Source of the DNA: Chrysomallon squamiferum
Lineage: Eukaryota > Mollusca > Gastropoda > Neomphalida > Peltospiridae
Length of the DNA: 64,000 nucleotides
Assembly: GCA_012295275.1 (NCBI GenBank)
Contig: CM022675.1
Coordinates: forward strand, 6,449,832 to 6,513,831
Direction of reading: 5' to 3'
This document shows, one piece after another, positions 40,558 through 56,462 of the stretch. Positions within the stretch are counted from its first letter, which is position 1. The number at the start of each line of letters is the position of its first letter. The notes under the pieces were generated by a model, which worked only from the letters and a program-made list of their open reading frames with translations, was not told where the DNA came from and ran no database searches. The position numbers and the translations under genes are program-made.

Positions 40558-41229
40558 TAAAACAAACTTTAATTATTTTTATTATTGTATCAATGAAAAA
40601 AAGAAGAAAGTAAATAAATAAATAATAATAAGAAGAATTAACAGATCTGTAATTTCATACATGTATTAAAGAGCCGGTGCACTCTTTTTTTTTTTTGTAG
40701 TTTTCTTTAAAAAGCATTTTGAAATGATTATTCAGTAATTTCACAATAATGATTACTAACCCATTGATGCTTCCTTGAATTTCCCTTCACATTTTATTGA
40801 ACTGTTAAAAATAATATCGTTTTTTTTTAAATATTTTTTATTTTTGTCAAATCATCAAAAAGAAGAAAAAAAAAAAAAAAAAAAAAAGAACAAATCCCCC
40901 CTTCTAAATTTCGTTCACATTTTTGTTGTTGTTGTTTATCTCTCGCCTCATTCCAGTTCCGCCACATCTGCCTGTTAAGAAGTAAACGTTTGCTTCCGAC
41001 GACTGTTGTGACGGATTTGTAAATCAATGACAACGACATTTGCTTATCGTTCGTGCCATTTGGGATAAAGAGATCTGTTGAGGTCAGCATTTATTCCATT
41101 CTTTAAAACTTGGATCGCTTAGCCTTTCACAGATTGTAGAGGAGGCATATGTTTTTCTTTTCACTTTTCTCTTTGAGGTTTTCGGTTCGGCAGAGTGGAG
41201 AGATAGGGTCATGTTACCGTCTTCAGTTA

Positions 41230-41298
41230 ATAAACACCGGTGTATATATGTTAATACCTCGGAGAGAAAAGTTTACCCTCGGTCTCGTCGGTGTTTAT
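41230..41298. repeat. Inverted repeat, possible hairpin element
   Basis: ATAAACACCG (41230-41239) and CGGTGTTTAT (41289-41298) are perfect 10-bp inverted copies, 49 nt apart, in a GC-richer patch. A small foldback element or chance are both possible. Confidence 0.35.
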
Positions 41299-42289
41299 CT
41301 AAGTAACACACTTTTGGCCTACTTGTTGCACTGTGCAGCGTATTTTTAAAAACATTTTTTTTTTTTTTTTTTTTTAAACTGATTCCTAATATTTGAAATA
41401 CTTCGAATAAATAGTTCCCTTCGAATTTTATATATATATATATAATTTTTGTGATTTTTTTTTTTTTTTTTTTTTTGGGTTTTTTTTTTTTTTTTGGTGA
41501 ATTTTGCTAATTATAATTATATAATTATATATACTAGCTATTTTCAGATTATTATGGTGGTTATGATTTTGATAACTTGTTTATCAACATCTCATTATCA
41601 TTATTGGGAGAAAAAAAAAAGTAATAATATTAATCATAAAAATAGAAAAATAAATAAACTTATAAAAATAAAACAAATATAAGAATGAATTAATCATTTT
41701 AATAATACATTTAAAAAAAAAAAAAATGATATGGTGGACTGTGGTAACAGATGGAAGGATAATATGAAAAGATGCTACTTAGTCCATAGCCTGGTGCTAG
41801 TTGTTGCTAATGATGTGGTTTCCATTTTCTGCACTTAATAACCATCCTTTTTCTCTTTTTCACTCACACAACACATACACACACATATTCTCTTAGATAT
41901 ACACCAACTAGTATGTACACCTTTTCCATTTCCCCCCTTCTTTTTCAGAAAAATAAATAAATAAAAAATATAAAATAATACATATCGTATATACTACTAC
42001 ACATCCGTTTTTCATTTTCCTTCAGTTTCATCTTGTTACAGCAGAATTTATTATTTCAGACAGGTTAATTCTTAGTCAAGTAGCAGGTAAAAGAATGTAA
42101 AGAAGTTACATCTATTCTGTGATATATATAGTATGTTTGTTTTGGGGTTTTTTTTTTTGCAAACCTTTCTTTACTGTACAAACAGGAAATCTGAAACAAA
42201 TTTGAGAGAAGTTTTTTTTTTCAATATATGTCATAAAAATGGGAAAAGGTCATTTTGTCTTTGCAAGCAATGAAAATTAAATAGTACAC

Positions 42290-42343
42290 TATGTATTCAA
42301 TAATCAAAACTGAAATTAACCACACATAAATCTGTATACATCC

Positions 42344-42388
<45 letters not shown>

Positions 42389-43260
42389 CACAACAAAGTA
42401 CTTGTAAAAATAACGTAAATTAAACGTAATACTTGCACATACTAGTCTAAACCTACAGAATATTGGAAATTAAATACACACATACTATTCAGTATATTCA
42501 AAACTAACAACGAAGATACACCCATACACCTGACACATTTATCTAGACATTAATCCAAACCACAACACACACAGAACACCAATCTACAAAAACAACATTA
42601 AAAAAAGTACAAACACTATATAATTTCAAGGCAACAATAAAAATCTCTCTTACACACACCCACACACAGACTCATTGTCTACAGAAGTAAAAATAACTTA
42701 AAAATTAACCACACATATACCAATACAAAGTATGTACAGAACCAATTTCACACACATGTACTTAACAATAGTAAAATAACACTGAAAATTACTCATATAT
42801 AAAAACTATTCTACACAAAAATAACAATTACTGAAGCATAAATGACATACACATACACATAAAACTGTCTAAACCATTAATACAGCTCTTTGAATCGGCC
42901 ACATAAACCCCATTATTCTGCATCATCAAAAATATTCATTTCCAGATTCATGAACTATAATTTCAAAATAAAATGAAAATCGTGAACTCATGCATACATG
43001 AATCTGTATGTATGTATGTATGTATATATATATACCCATTATCCTACATCATGAAAAATGATTGCAGATGCATGTACTCTGCATTTTCAAAATAACAATG
43101 AAAATCACACACACACACATTCTCAGCACTAGTAAAAATAACTTTCAAATATAAGCACACATAAACCATTTCTGCAACACAACAAAAATAGTACACATGC
43201 CCTCATGCATGTACAAGCTCACACACACACACAGAATACACATACAAATTATATAAACTG
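42290..43260 (+). repeat. Strand-asymmetric AC-rich degenerate satellite
   Basis: About 1 kb that is very poor in G on the + strand. Loosely repeated phrases recur: CACACACA, then ACATG(T)AC, then A-rich AAAATAACA, then TGAAAATTA(A)C and CACACATA. Examples lie near 42660-42720, 42750-42800 and 43060-43160. A pure (CA)n lies at 42347-42385. Confidence 0.5.
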
Positions 43261-44579
43261 AATTACTCTGTGATCCAAAATAACCCAGTACTTATTTGAT
43301 CATTTCTGCAACACAAACTAACTTTCCAGACAGCAAAGAGAGAAAGTCAAGTACTCTAGGAGAGATAGAGAAACAGCAGTAGGTCTTTCTAAATTGGAAT
43401 CATGATTTCTATTTTTAGAAACCAGCGTGTTCATCATTCATCCTACTAGCAAGGTCTTACTGAGGCCTAAGTTGGGTACAGGGGAAAAAAAAAAAAAAAA
43501 ATAAAAATTCCAAAAATATTTTACAACTTTGCCAGATTTAGATTCAGCACACAACATGGACGTAAAAATAGACGTAAACTTTCTTACTTTTTTTTTTTTT
43601 TTTTTTTGTTAAGAATTATAAGATCTGATTTATTGGAACCAAACTCCATTATTTATTTTATTTATTTATATTTTTAAGAAAACCCAGTTTGAAATAATAA
43701 TAATAATAATTTTTTTACAACAACCCACATTACAATCATATGTGTGTGTGTGTGTGTGTGTGTGAGCAAATGTTTTAAAAAAACCAACAAATAAAACTAT
43801 TAATTTAACACCCATTAAAAAAAAACAATATCATAATAAAAAAAAAAAAATTTAAATTAAATAAATAAGATAAACAAGAAAGGAAATTTTTGAAAATAAT
43901 AAAATATTGACTTTGTGTTTAAAATAAATAAAATAAACACATACATTTCAAATAGTATTTATTCACAATGATAAATGGCAACAGGTTTCACCTATCAACA
44001 GGAATTATTGTTTTTTAAATTAATGTTAATGATTTATATGAACTGAAAAATGATGTGATGTTTAATTCAACATTTTTAGGCATCAAAATATTCAGATTCT
44101 AAATGGTTTAGTCCAATCTCAGAAACTGAAAAATTATAGTTATGAGTCCATTGCATAATTTTATTTCATAAAGAATAAAGGTCCAATGTTCAGATATGTT
44201 TTGACAAAGTTTAGTTAGATAAAGATGTAAAAATATTCAATTTAAGTAAATAAAAAATTAAAAAATTAAAAAAAATTAACAAACAGCTTTTTAGGCTACT
44301 GAATGTCAGCATTATTGTGGTATACAAAAACAGGGTAAAAATTTATTTATTTTGTTTACTTATTCTCTGTTTCATGTGACATGTAAAGTTAATAAAAACA
44401 GTTAATACAGAATGACTCAGAAAAAAAAAAAAAAAATAAAATGAATAACAGAGGTCATGCACAAAATTTACAACTTTTTTTTTACATAAAAGTATTTTTA
44501 AAAACCCGGCTCATTGATGGAGCAAATATTTGTGTAAATCAATCGAATTCTCCAATTCTCGAAGTGACACCACAAAATG

Positions 44580-44610
<31 letters not shown>

Positions 44611-44838
44611 ATCCAGCAGACCCTGTAGCCTAAATTATACTTAATTATTAGGAAAGAATGGTTTTCAGCAACAAATAAAAGATCACAAAAAAACCCACCA
44701 AATTTATTTTGACTGATAAGACAGATATATATATATATTTCAAGACTTGTTTCATTATTTAAGAATAAGAATGCTAAATATTTTGCAGTCTTTCATGACT
44801 TGACATAAACTATCATTACAAGAATCTCTGGACCATAT

Positions 44839-44844
44839 TTTATT
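44839..44844 (-). terminator. PSMA2 poly(A) signal
   Basis: AATAAA on the minus strand, about 135 nt after the PSMA2 stop codon. Confidence 0.55.
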
Positions 44845-44978
44845 TACTGTTATTTTTACACAAAAGTCACTAATGAAATGTGGAAAATGTGGAAACTGAA
44901 AACTGTCTTGAAATGCCAAAAAATGTGATTTTCAGTGCAATCTGTATAACTGTTTTACGCTATGTTTATGGATCGTGA

Positions 44979-48927
<3,949 letters not shown>

Positions 48928-49038
48928 GTTAGTTATTCGGTGCCAAGTGTTTTCGTTAAATGCTAAGCTATTGGATGCCTGTTAATGTTTAACCAATGAA
49001 GTACGATGTAATTGCATTTAGGCAGGTTCCTAACAAAA
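48928..49038. promoter_or_regulatory. Bidirectional PSMA2/MRPL32 promoter
   Basis: Only 111 bp separate the two divergent start codons. The interval has an ATTGG at 48970-48974 and a CCAAT at 48993-48997, so one CCAAT box (NF-Y type) faces each gene. No TATA box is evident. Both genes are housekeeping, and the same head-to-head pair exists in human (7p14), as established knowledge. Confidence 0.75.
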
Positions 49039-49554
49039 ATGGCTGCCCCCAGCACGATGACTCGGCTGATATCCTTTATACAGAAATCAGAACGTGCAGT
49101 TTATTATTGGTTGACTGGAATGCGACCGCCTGGTTGGTTACATAATATTGCTGTCATTTATAATTCAGATAGTCAAATATTAACATTAATGTAATAAGAA
49201 TAAATCTCGTTTAAATGGTTACCCTCTAACCTGAAAACATAACGTGACAAGATATCGAAGAGTTTTAATTTCGTATAATTAAATTTGTTAAATAAAGACA
49301 GTAATAATCAATTCACTTGAATATATTTATCCTGAAATATATATGTACATAAACAAAAACTCTCACAAATCTTCTTCTTTTTTTTTTTTTTCCTCACAAT
49401 TATATTATTTTCAATAAAAATATAAAAGGGTCAAAAGGTCAGTAAAGCCATTCAACAGTATTATTTTGCTACCTCTTTTGAGTTTTAACTATGTATAAAC
49501 ACATGTAGTTCCATGTGATCTGTAACGCTTTCAGATCACTTTACAAATATACCC

Positions 49555-49641
<87 letters not shown>

Positions 49642-50607
49642 AAGTAATACGTTTTTGAAATCTTTTATTTAATTCATGCATTTATTAAAGGTTTGAACCC
49701 AGCTCTGGTCTGCACAGCAGGAAATCATTTACCAGTTTCTTCAAATAATCAAGATACTCAGTCATTGCTGGAGTCCATATTCGGGAGCACACTTTGGGCA
49801 GCTGTGCCTAAAACACGAAGATCAGCAGAAGTCAACCGCACAAGGAGGTTTGGGAACGTAAAACATTTTCAGGCAGCAATTCCAAAGAAAAATATTGTTG
49901 CCTGCCTTCAGTGTGGTCATTGGCATGAAAAGCATACAATTTGTGGTGAGTGAAAAATATTGAAATTACTTTTCAGGCACAACTGAACAGACAGACACAT
50001 ACCCAAACATACATGCATGGAAGAAAAATTCTTAAACAACTATAAAGTCAGATGAGAACCTTGATTTTTTTTTCCAGTTTAAGATTTTAATTTTTTAAAT
50101 TAATTTTAAATTATTATACCTATTAAAATGTCCCAAATTCTATGAAGATATTTTTTCTTTTTGTGCAAAATGTATATATTGTAATTAGAAGTCATTCATT
50201 CATGGCAAAATTTTTAAAATATATTTTTTTTAAATTCTTTTTCTACTTCACTGTAATTTATACAAACAAGAACAAATGTTCATAAATATTAACTTTGGAC
50301 TGAGATCTGATAAAATGTCAAATCAAAATATAATTAATACATTTTGTTTTAATGTTAAAATAATTAATTTTAATTTTTTTTTATTATTCAAGGAAACTGC
50401 TACAAACGGGTGCAGGAAGAAACGAAGGAGATGAGAGAGGCTATGGGAGATAATCTGGAATTTCAGGTTCCATACTCAGAAGTTGCTGTTTTGTATGAAG
50501 GAGAAGACAAGAACAATCCAGCTCTTAAAGACAAATATGTAGTTGAAATGAAAAAAGAGAGACCTCAGTGGTTTTCCAAACACTTGTTAACAAAGGTCCA
50601 CCATTAG
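49039..50607 (+). CDS. MRPL32: Mitochondrial large-subunit ribosomal protein bL32m, complete
   Basis: Three exons, 49039-49132, 49691-49945 and 50393-50607, together 564 nt, giving 187 aa (human 188). The first donor (CTG followed by GTTGGT) is weak, but it gives the phase needed for exon 2 (PPG-LNPALV); the second is canonical GTGAGT. The start CAAAATGG has a good context. The N terminus (MAAPSTMTRLISFIQKSERA) is basic and hydroxylated, like a mitochondrial presequence. The core (LWAAVPKTRRSAEVNRTRR) and the zinc-binding motif C-x2-C (CLQCGHWHEKH) with a second C-x2-C (CGNC) define the bL32 family. The C-terminal RPQWFSKHL tail matches animal bL32m. It sits in the mitoribosome near the peptidyl-transferase centre, and is processed by the m-AAA protease in the species studied. 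AATAAA lies at 50847-50852. Confidence 0.93.
49558..49637 (+). repeat. (CT)n microsatellite in MRPL32 intron 1
   Basis: A pure CT run of about 80 bases, roughly 50 nt upstream of the exon-2 acceptor, where it lies in or near the branch point and polypyrimidine region. Confidence 0.95.
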
Positions 50608-50846
50608 CAACAGTTACTGTAGTGTTATTATGATGAATGTTTCATGTTGTTGTGTATTTAGGATTATATATAAAAAAAGACAATTTTTGAAACATTGCTA
50701 CAGGTTGCCATGTGAAAAAACCCAAACTAAATGCAGAATATTTATTCAAAAAAACATTACAAAATACAATGTCTTGGAAAATAATGTCAAGATTTATTAA
50801 CATTGTAAATCTGCAGTAATGTATGACTGAACAAAATTCTGTAACC

Positions 50847-50852
50847 AATAAA
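50847..50852 (+). terminator. MRPL32 poly(A) signal
   Basis: AATAAA 240 nt after the stop codon. Confidence 0.7.
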
Positions 50853-51514
50853 AACTAATACTGACCCAGAGATAAGGTTTATTTTTATGTTGCTTCCTTC
50901 AATTCTTTGTATGTTGGAAATCTGTTAGTTTGTCCTTGCAGTTATTAGCTAACAGCACTCAAAAAAGAACCAACAAAAAAAACACCCCAGAAAATATATG
51001 AAATATTTGTAATATCCAATATAAACTTGTTATAAATACGTTAGAAAATACACAGATTACTGTATTGACTATTTTGTCATTAATATTTATTATTTTTTTG
51101 AAAAAGAAATATGTAAAACATAAAAAAACCCTGATTTCTATACCATATTGTTAACTTTTTAAGTTTTGTTTATTCACATTTTTATTTTTTTGAAAGTTAA
51201 TTTAAGTTTCATACTTCACTGATTTTTTAAATACTTTGAAAAAATTATAACACAGAATAAATCGGGGCAACTGGTGTATGAGATAGGAGAACCTATCTGA
51301 AAATTGGGTGTCAGATGTAAATACTTAGTAGTCATTTTTTTTCCCCCAACTAATTAAACTCGTTACATTTTCACATTTATAACATGTACATTGATAAAAC
51401 CTGTTTTGATGGATCAGCTTATTTTTTCTGATGTTTATAAACTTTTGTATTAGCTAAAAAGAAAAAATAATTAAATAAATAAACAAAAACACAAAGTAAA
51501 AGTTCCCAAAAGTC
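50853..51514. other. Convergent spacer between MRPL32 and GTPBP4
   Basis: About 650 bp of AT-rich DNA between two 3' ends; no gene or repeat of note. Confidence 0.5.
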
Positions 51515-51520
51515 TTTTAA
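51515..51520 (-). terminator. Possible GTPBP4 poly(A) signal
   Basis: ATTAAA on the minus strand, 27 nt after the GTPBP4 stop, would give a very short 3' UTR. Confidence 0.35.
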
Positions 51521-51546
51521 TAACAACAATGTAGTTGAAATGAGTG

Positions 51547-54500
51547 TTAACGACTATTTGTTTTTCCCAGCCCTCGTTTGCCTACGTAAAGATGTTTTGG
51601 TTTCATGTTGAGGATGACGCGATCACCTTCACCCTTTCTTGCCTGCTGGTTGTAGGGTTTCTGAGCCTTCTTTGCCACTTTTCTTAGTTTTCTTGCCATC
51701 TGTGGTAAAAAAAAAAAAAAAAAAAAAAAAAAATAAAAAAAAAAAAACACCAGTTGAAATGTTTAGATGAATATCGAGGATGTCAATTTAAAATTAAAAA
51801 ATCTGACAACATTCCATAAACTAAACTATTTGATAGGATAATCAAATGTTTCATGCCCCAAAAATGAAGATTAAAGATACCAGTTTGGAATAAAGCTTCA
51901 TAGCGTTTCTTAAGTGAAATTCTAAGACAGTATTTTGCCATTTTTGTCCTAATTTTCAGTCAATTGTGAAAAAAAAATCATGTTCTCAAACACCACCTGT
52001 TGAAAAACAATAAAAACTTTTGTTTGTTCCAGTCCAATAATTTCAGGAAATCACATACCGTAGCATCCCTGACTCCTGATTTGTCTCTAGGAGTTCTTGA
52101 CTGGCTCCTTGACCTTGATCCACCATCAGCAGATTCATCTCTTTTACGTTTCAGTGGTTTTCGACTTGCACTGCGAGATTTTGCCGTAGCATAATGTGTC
52201 TGTAATGAAATTTTTGATTTTTAGAATATTAAGATATACAGCATTTGCAAATTTCTTGTGTCAGTTCACTTTTAGTAATTGTTTAGACAGGCTACAAAAT
52301 TTGATTATGGGTAATGAAAATATATAATTAAATATTTGATCTCTTTCATGTTAAAACTGGTTGACACAAAAGATCCAAAAAAAAAAGAGTAAAAAATAAT
52401 ATATTATCTTTCACTTACATATGCAAATTATTTTTATTCCAACTAACCATATATATATACACATATATTAAAAAGTGTAAGAGTTGAAAGAACTATATTA
52501 GTTTAGACTGTTTGAGCTAACACATATTCCAGTTATCAAACATTGTAAGGAAAATACTGAATGTTCAGGTACAGAATACCTTTGAAATAATAAAATTTAA
52601 AACAAGCCTTTTTGTCTTATATTTATTATTAATATTACATAAAAGAAAAATATTTTCAAAATTAAATTTTATTACCTGATCCTTGTTTTCCAATTCTAGA
52701 CCAAGCTCCTCCATTTCCCCCTCCATTCGAGAACGACTAACTTTCTTGGCTGTTCTTGGAAGGTGAGACTTCTGCACTCTACGTCTCTCTCCTGATTCTA
52801 TTATCATTATTTTTCTCTTTTCACGAATTCTGAAAAAAAATTTGGCAAAAGGAATATAAGGGTTCAAAATTAACAAGAAATATATAATTTTAAGCAAATA
52901 TATAAATAAAAGGAAATGTCCAAAATATATATGCTAATGCTAAAATGAAATCGTGTGGATTCAATCATTTGATCTTTGCTAATAATGGAGTAATGTAATA
53001 AGGATACAGTCACATCCCCAAAAATACGCAATATATTTTAGAAAAGAAACAAGAAGATGAAGGAAAGATAAAACAGGAAATTAATATCTACACTAAAGTC
53101 TGTGTATATCACCATGTAGGTTTTAACTGCACAAATCAAAACCATGGTTGAAGTAATCCCTACCCAGGTATTTTACAGTATCAGTGAAAAAATAGTTGTG
53201 TAACACTGTACACAAATTCTACTACAACTTCTGTGAGCACCAAAAAGGTCTCTCCAGGTACAGTAGCCCAAACTGTGACAATTAAAATGTGTGTTTAATA
53301 GAGTTTTGATTATGGAATTCAAAAAGCAGATATTTTTCATTTCAAATATCCTGTTTTTGTCATCACACACAATTTAGTACTAAATAATAAAAACACTAAT
53401 GTTTAATAGAGTTTTGATTATGGAATTCAAAAATACAGATATTTTTCATTTCAAATATCCTGTTTTTAATATCACACACAATTTAATACTAAATAATAAA
53501 TACTAATAACACTAATACACTAATAACACTAATAACACTAATACTACTAATAATAATAGACTAACTGTTTTGCTGTGGTTCTCAGCTGTTTCATGTCTTC
53601 ATCTTCCTCACTTTCGTCAGAATCATAGAAACCAGCCTGTTCTCTCATCTCTTCTTCTTTCTCAAGTTCCTCAAGTTTCTGAAATACAGTTCAATGCAGA
53701 AAAATACCAGATATTTCAGATCTTTATCACATAATTTCTTACAGTTGCTAATAAATTTCCTTCTTTTAGATGGTAATCTGTATTTTACTCCACCTCTAAT
53801 TTCATTCCGCCAGTTTAAGAAATAAATAAATAATAAATTAATAATAATTTAAAAAAATAAATAATAAATTAATAATAATAAAAAAAATTTCCCTCAGTTT
53901 CAGTTGTTATTATAACAATATATTTAAAATTCTTTTCACAGGAAAGTAATCTGTTGTCATTTGATCAAAACACAGTTATGAGGGTTTGCTACATTTGAAA
54001 GATAATTTACAACAAAAACAACAAAATATACAGACCAAGAATTAAATTTATTATTATTTACTTTTTAATATTTTAACTTAGGTGTTATCTAAAATGTAAT
54101 CTACCTGCATAATATCAGGGTCAATGTAATCAGCAATATTCTTTCCATGCCATATTTCAGGTATGATGTCATATTTCTCTTCAGGGTTCTTCAAATCCCA
54201 GTGTTCTGAAAAAAATTAAAAAAAAAAAATAAAATAAACCAACAAAAATCTAATTATATACATATTATAAACTTATTGATTACAAACAAGTTAATAGATT
54301 TCAAAAAGTACGATCTTCACCATTTTAAACGTATCTAGTTTTTCTTCTTCTCTTTATTTAATTTTAATTTTTATCAGAACCTCCACAATTCAAAAATAGC
54401 TATTTATTATTATTACTTAATTTATAATTTTTCCTTTTATGAAATAAATATAATCAAACTCACTTCTTAAATCAACAACATAATCATCACCAAGTTCCTC

Positions 54501-56427
54501 CTCAATATCACGTTCCTAAGAAACAAATAATTTGTCTGAATATTTTATTATTAGTTTCATAAAATACTTTGGACAGTTGGACAGTATACTTAAACACAAG
54601 ATCTATAACCAAACCGTTTTGGTTCTAGCAATAAAATCTAACTGATCCTTTCCTAATAGAAAACTGATTAGTGATGGAATGATTCTAAAATTTTAACTGG
54701 GAAAAACTTGCAAAAAGGACATTAAATCCCAAAACATAGACAACAGAATGAAATAAAAATATAGGTTTTAAGATAAATATATCTATTCAATAGTGATGTC
54801 TTTATCAAAGAAATATTTTTCTTTTTGTTTGTTATTTCCAAGATGATGGGTGTTGTCCTTAACTGATTTTGACTCCATTTTTCCTGTTCCAATTTCTGCC
54901 TCTCACTGATGAAACATCATTAGCTAAATATCTGAGGCTACTGCTACAGCCATATGCTCTACCATTAAACTACAGCATCCACAATGAAGTAAAATATGTA
55001 ATATTTAACAGATGGAGAAAAATATTTCTTACCAATCTTTTCTTTTGTTTCACCGTTTCCTCCATAGCCTGCCTCTTCTTAAGTACAGCTTCAGGAATGC
55101 AAGGAGGTCTCTCCTGAAACAGAATGTTACACAAGCATAGAAAAAAAACCACATTCCCTGATAAATGAATTTATAAACAGTAAAATATCTAGTTAAAGGG
55201 TAACATTGGTGGTCCATGTGTATGGCCTCAATGGATTCTAGATATTTTCAAATTAATGTTTTTTTATTAGTGAGCAACCTTTGCTAGTAATAAAGTACGA
55301 CAATAAAATAACAAACTTGTGACATTCATTACATGGAGGCTGGACATTTTACATTTTACAGGTTCATCATTTCGACTAAATATATATAAAGTAAAAAAAA
55401 ACAACTGATAAAGTGAATAAATCACATCAAAATTTTACACATCCACAGTATATTGTAGAGTTTTCAAAATAAACAGAAAATTAAATATTCTGATCTTTAT
55501 TTATTGAAAATCCTTCTGAAAAAACCTGAACCAAAAGAAATCCTGCAAAATTTTTCAAATATTTCAATACAAATAAATGTAGTTCAGTACCTGAAATAAC
55601 AAACATATTTCTTTGAAAAAGCACTTTAATTTTTTCAGAATAATATTTTACCTTTTCATCTCGTTTAGCTGGAAAAGCCACACGCAATCTGTTAGCTACT
55701 TCGGCTGCCTTTTTTGAGTTGATCTTTCCCTGAATTCTGTGAGCCAACAATCGGTCACAGGCCTGAATAGGAAAAAATGTGAGCAAAATAAGAAAACGCC
55801 CATTTTATACTCTACCATGAATAACTGGTAAAACCTACAGCACAGAACTAAGCCTTGTCATCACAAGTTGTATTAATATGTTGGTACCATTTTTAGTTTT
55901 GCTGCTAGAACAATAATATATATATATATATTTTTTTTTTTTTAAATCCTTAAATTATTTACGCTCATTTGTCAGAATTAAAGTTTCTAAAAAAGGTTAC
56001 TAGTACACTTTTAATGTTAACCATACTGTCTTTCATAATTAATTATAAAAATATACTTGTTGTACTGTACTCCAAAGCTGTAATATTGACTTTTGAGCTA
56101 TCTTTGAAAAATGCTGTGCAGCTATATAACTTTGTTGATTTTCATGAAGGTACCTAGTACCAGAAAAAAATTATAATAATAAAAAAATAAAAATAAAAAT
56201 AATATAATAATCAACAACAGATTAAAGTAATTAGTGAAATCTGCTCAGAACTTTCATTTACTGCTACTATTTGACTAGACACATGAGTAATTGACAGATG
56301 AATGGTACCAAAATAATCAATATTTGAATAACACAGCATACCAAAATACATCTTGATGCCATGGCCTGATTTAATGTTCAAGTTTATTCAACAGCTAATT
56401 GACATTTCTATATTTTGTTTATATGTA

Positions 56428-56462
<35 letters not shown>

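Larger units (their letters stand above)
36677..44838. other. Repeat-rich intergenic region, no gene recognised
   Basis: AT-rich DNA with many microsatellites: poly-T at 37911-37945, (GTT)/(ACA) runs at 38157-38290, (GTAT)n around 38828-38880, (AGT)n at 39550-39590, (AAT)n at 40520-40555, (CA)n at 42347-42385. Two GC-richer islands (38960-39145 and 40010-40280) look like unique or old repeat sequence, but I recognise neither. The open frames here are repeats read through. Confidence 0.5.
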
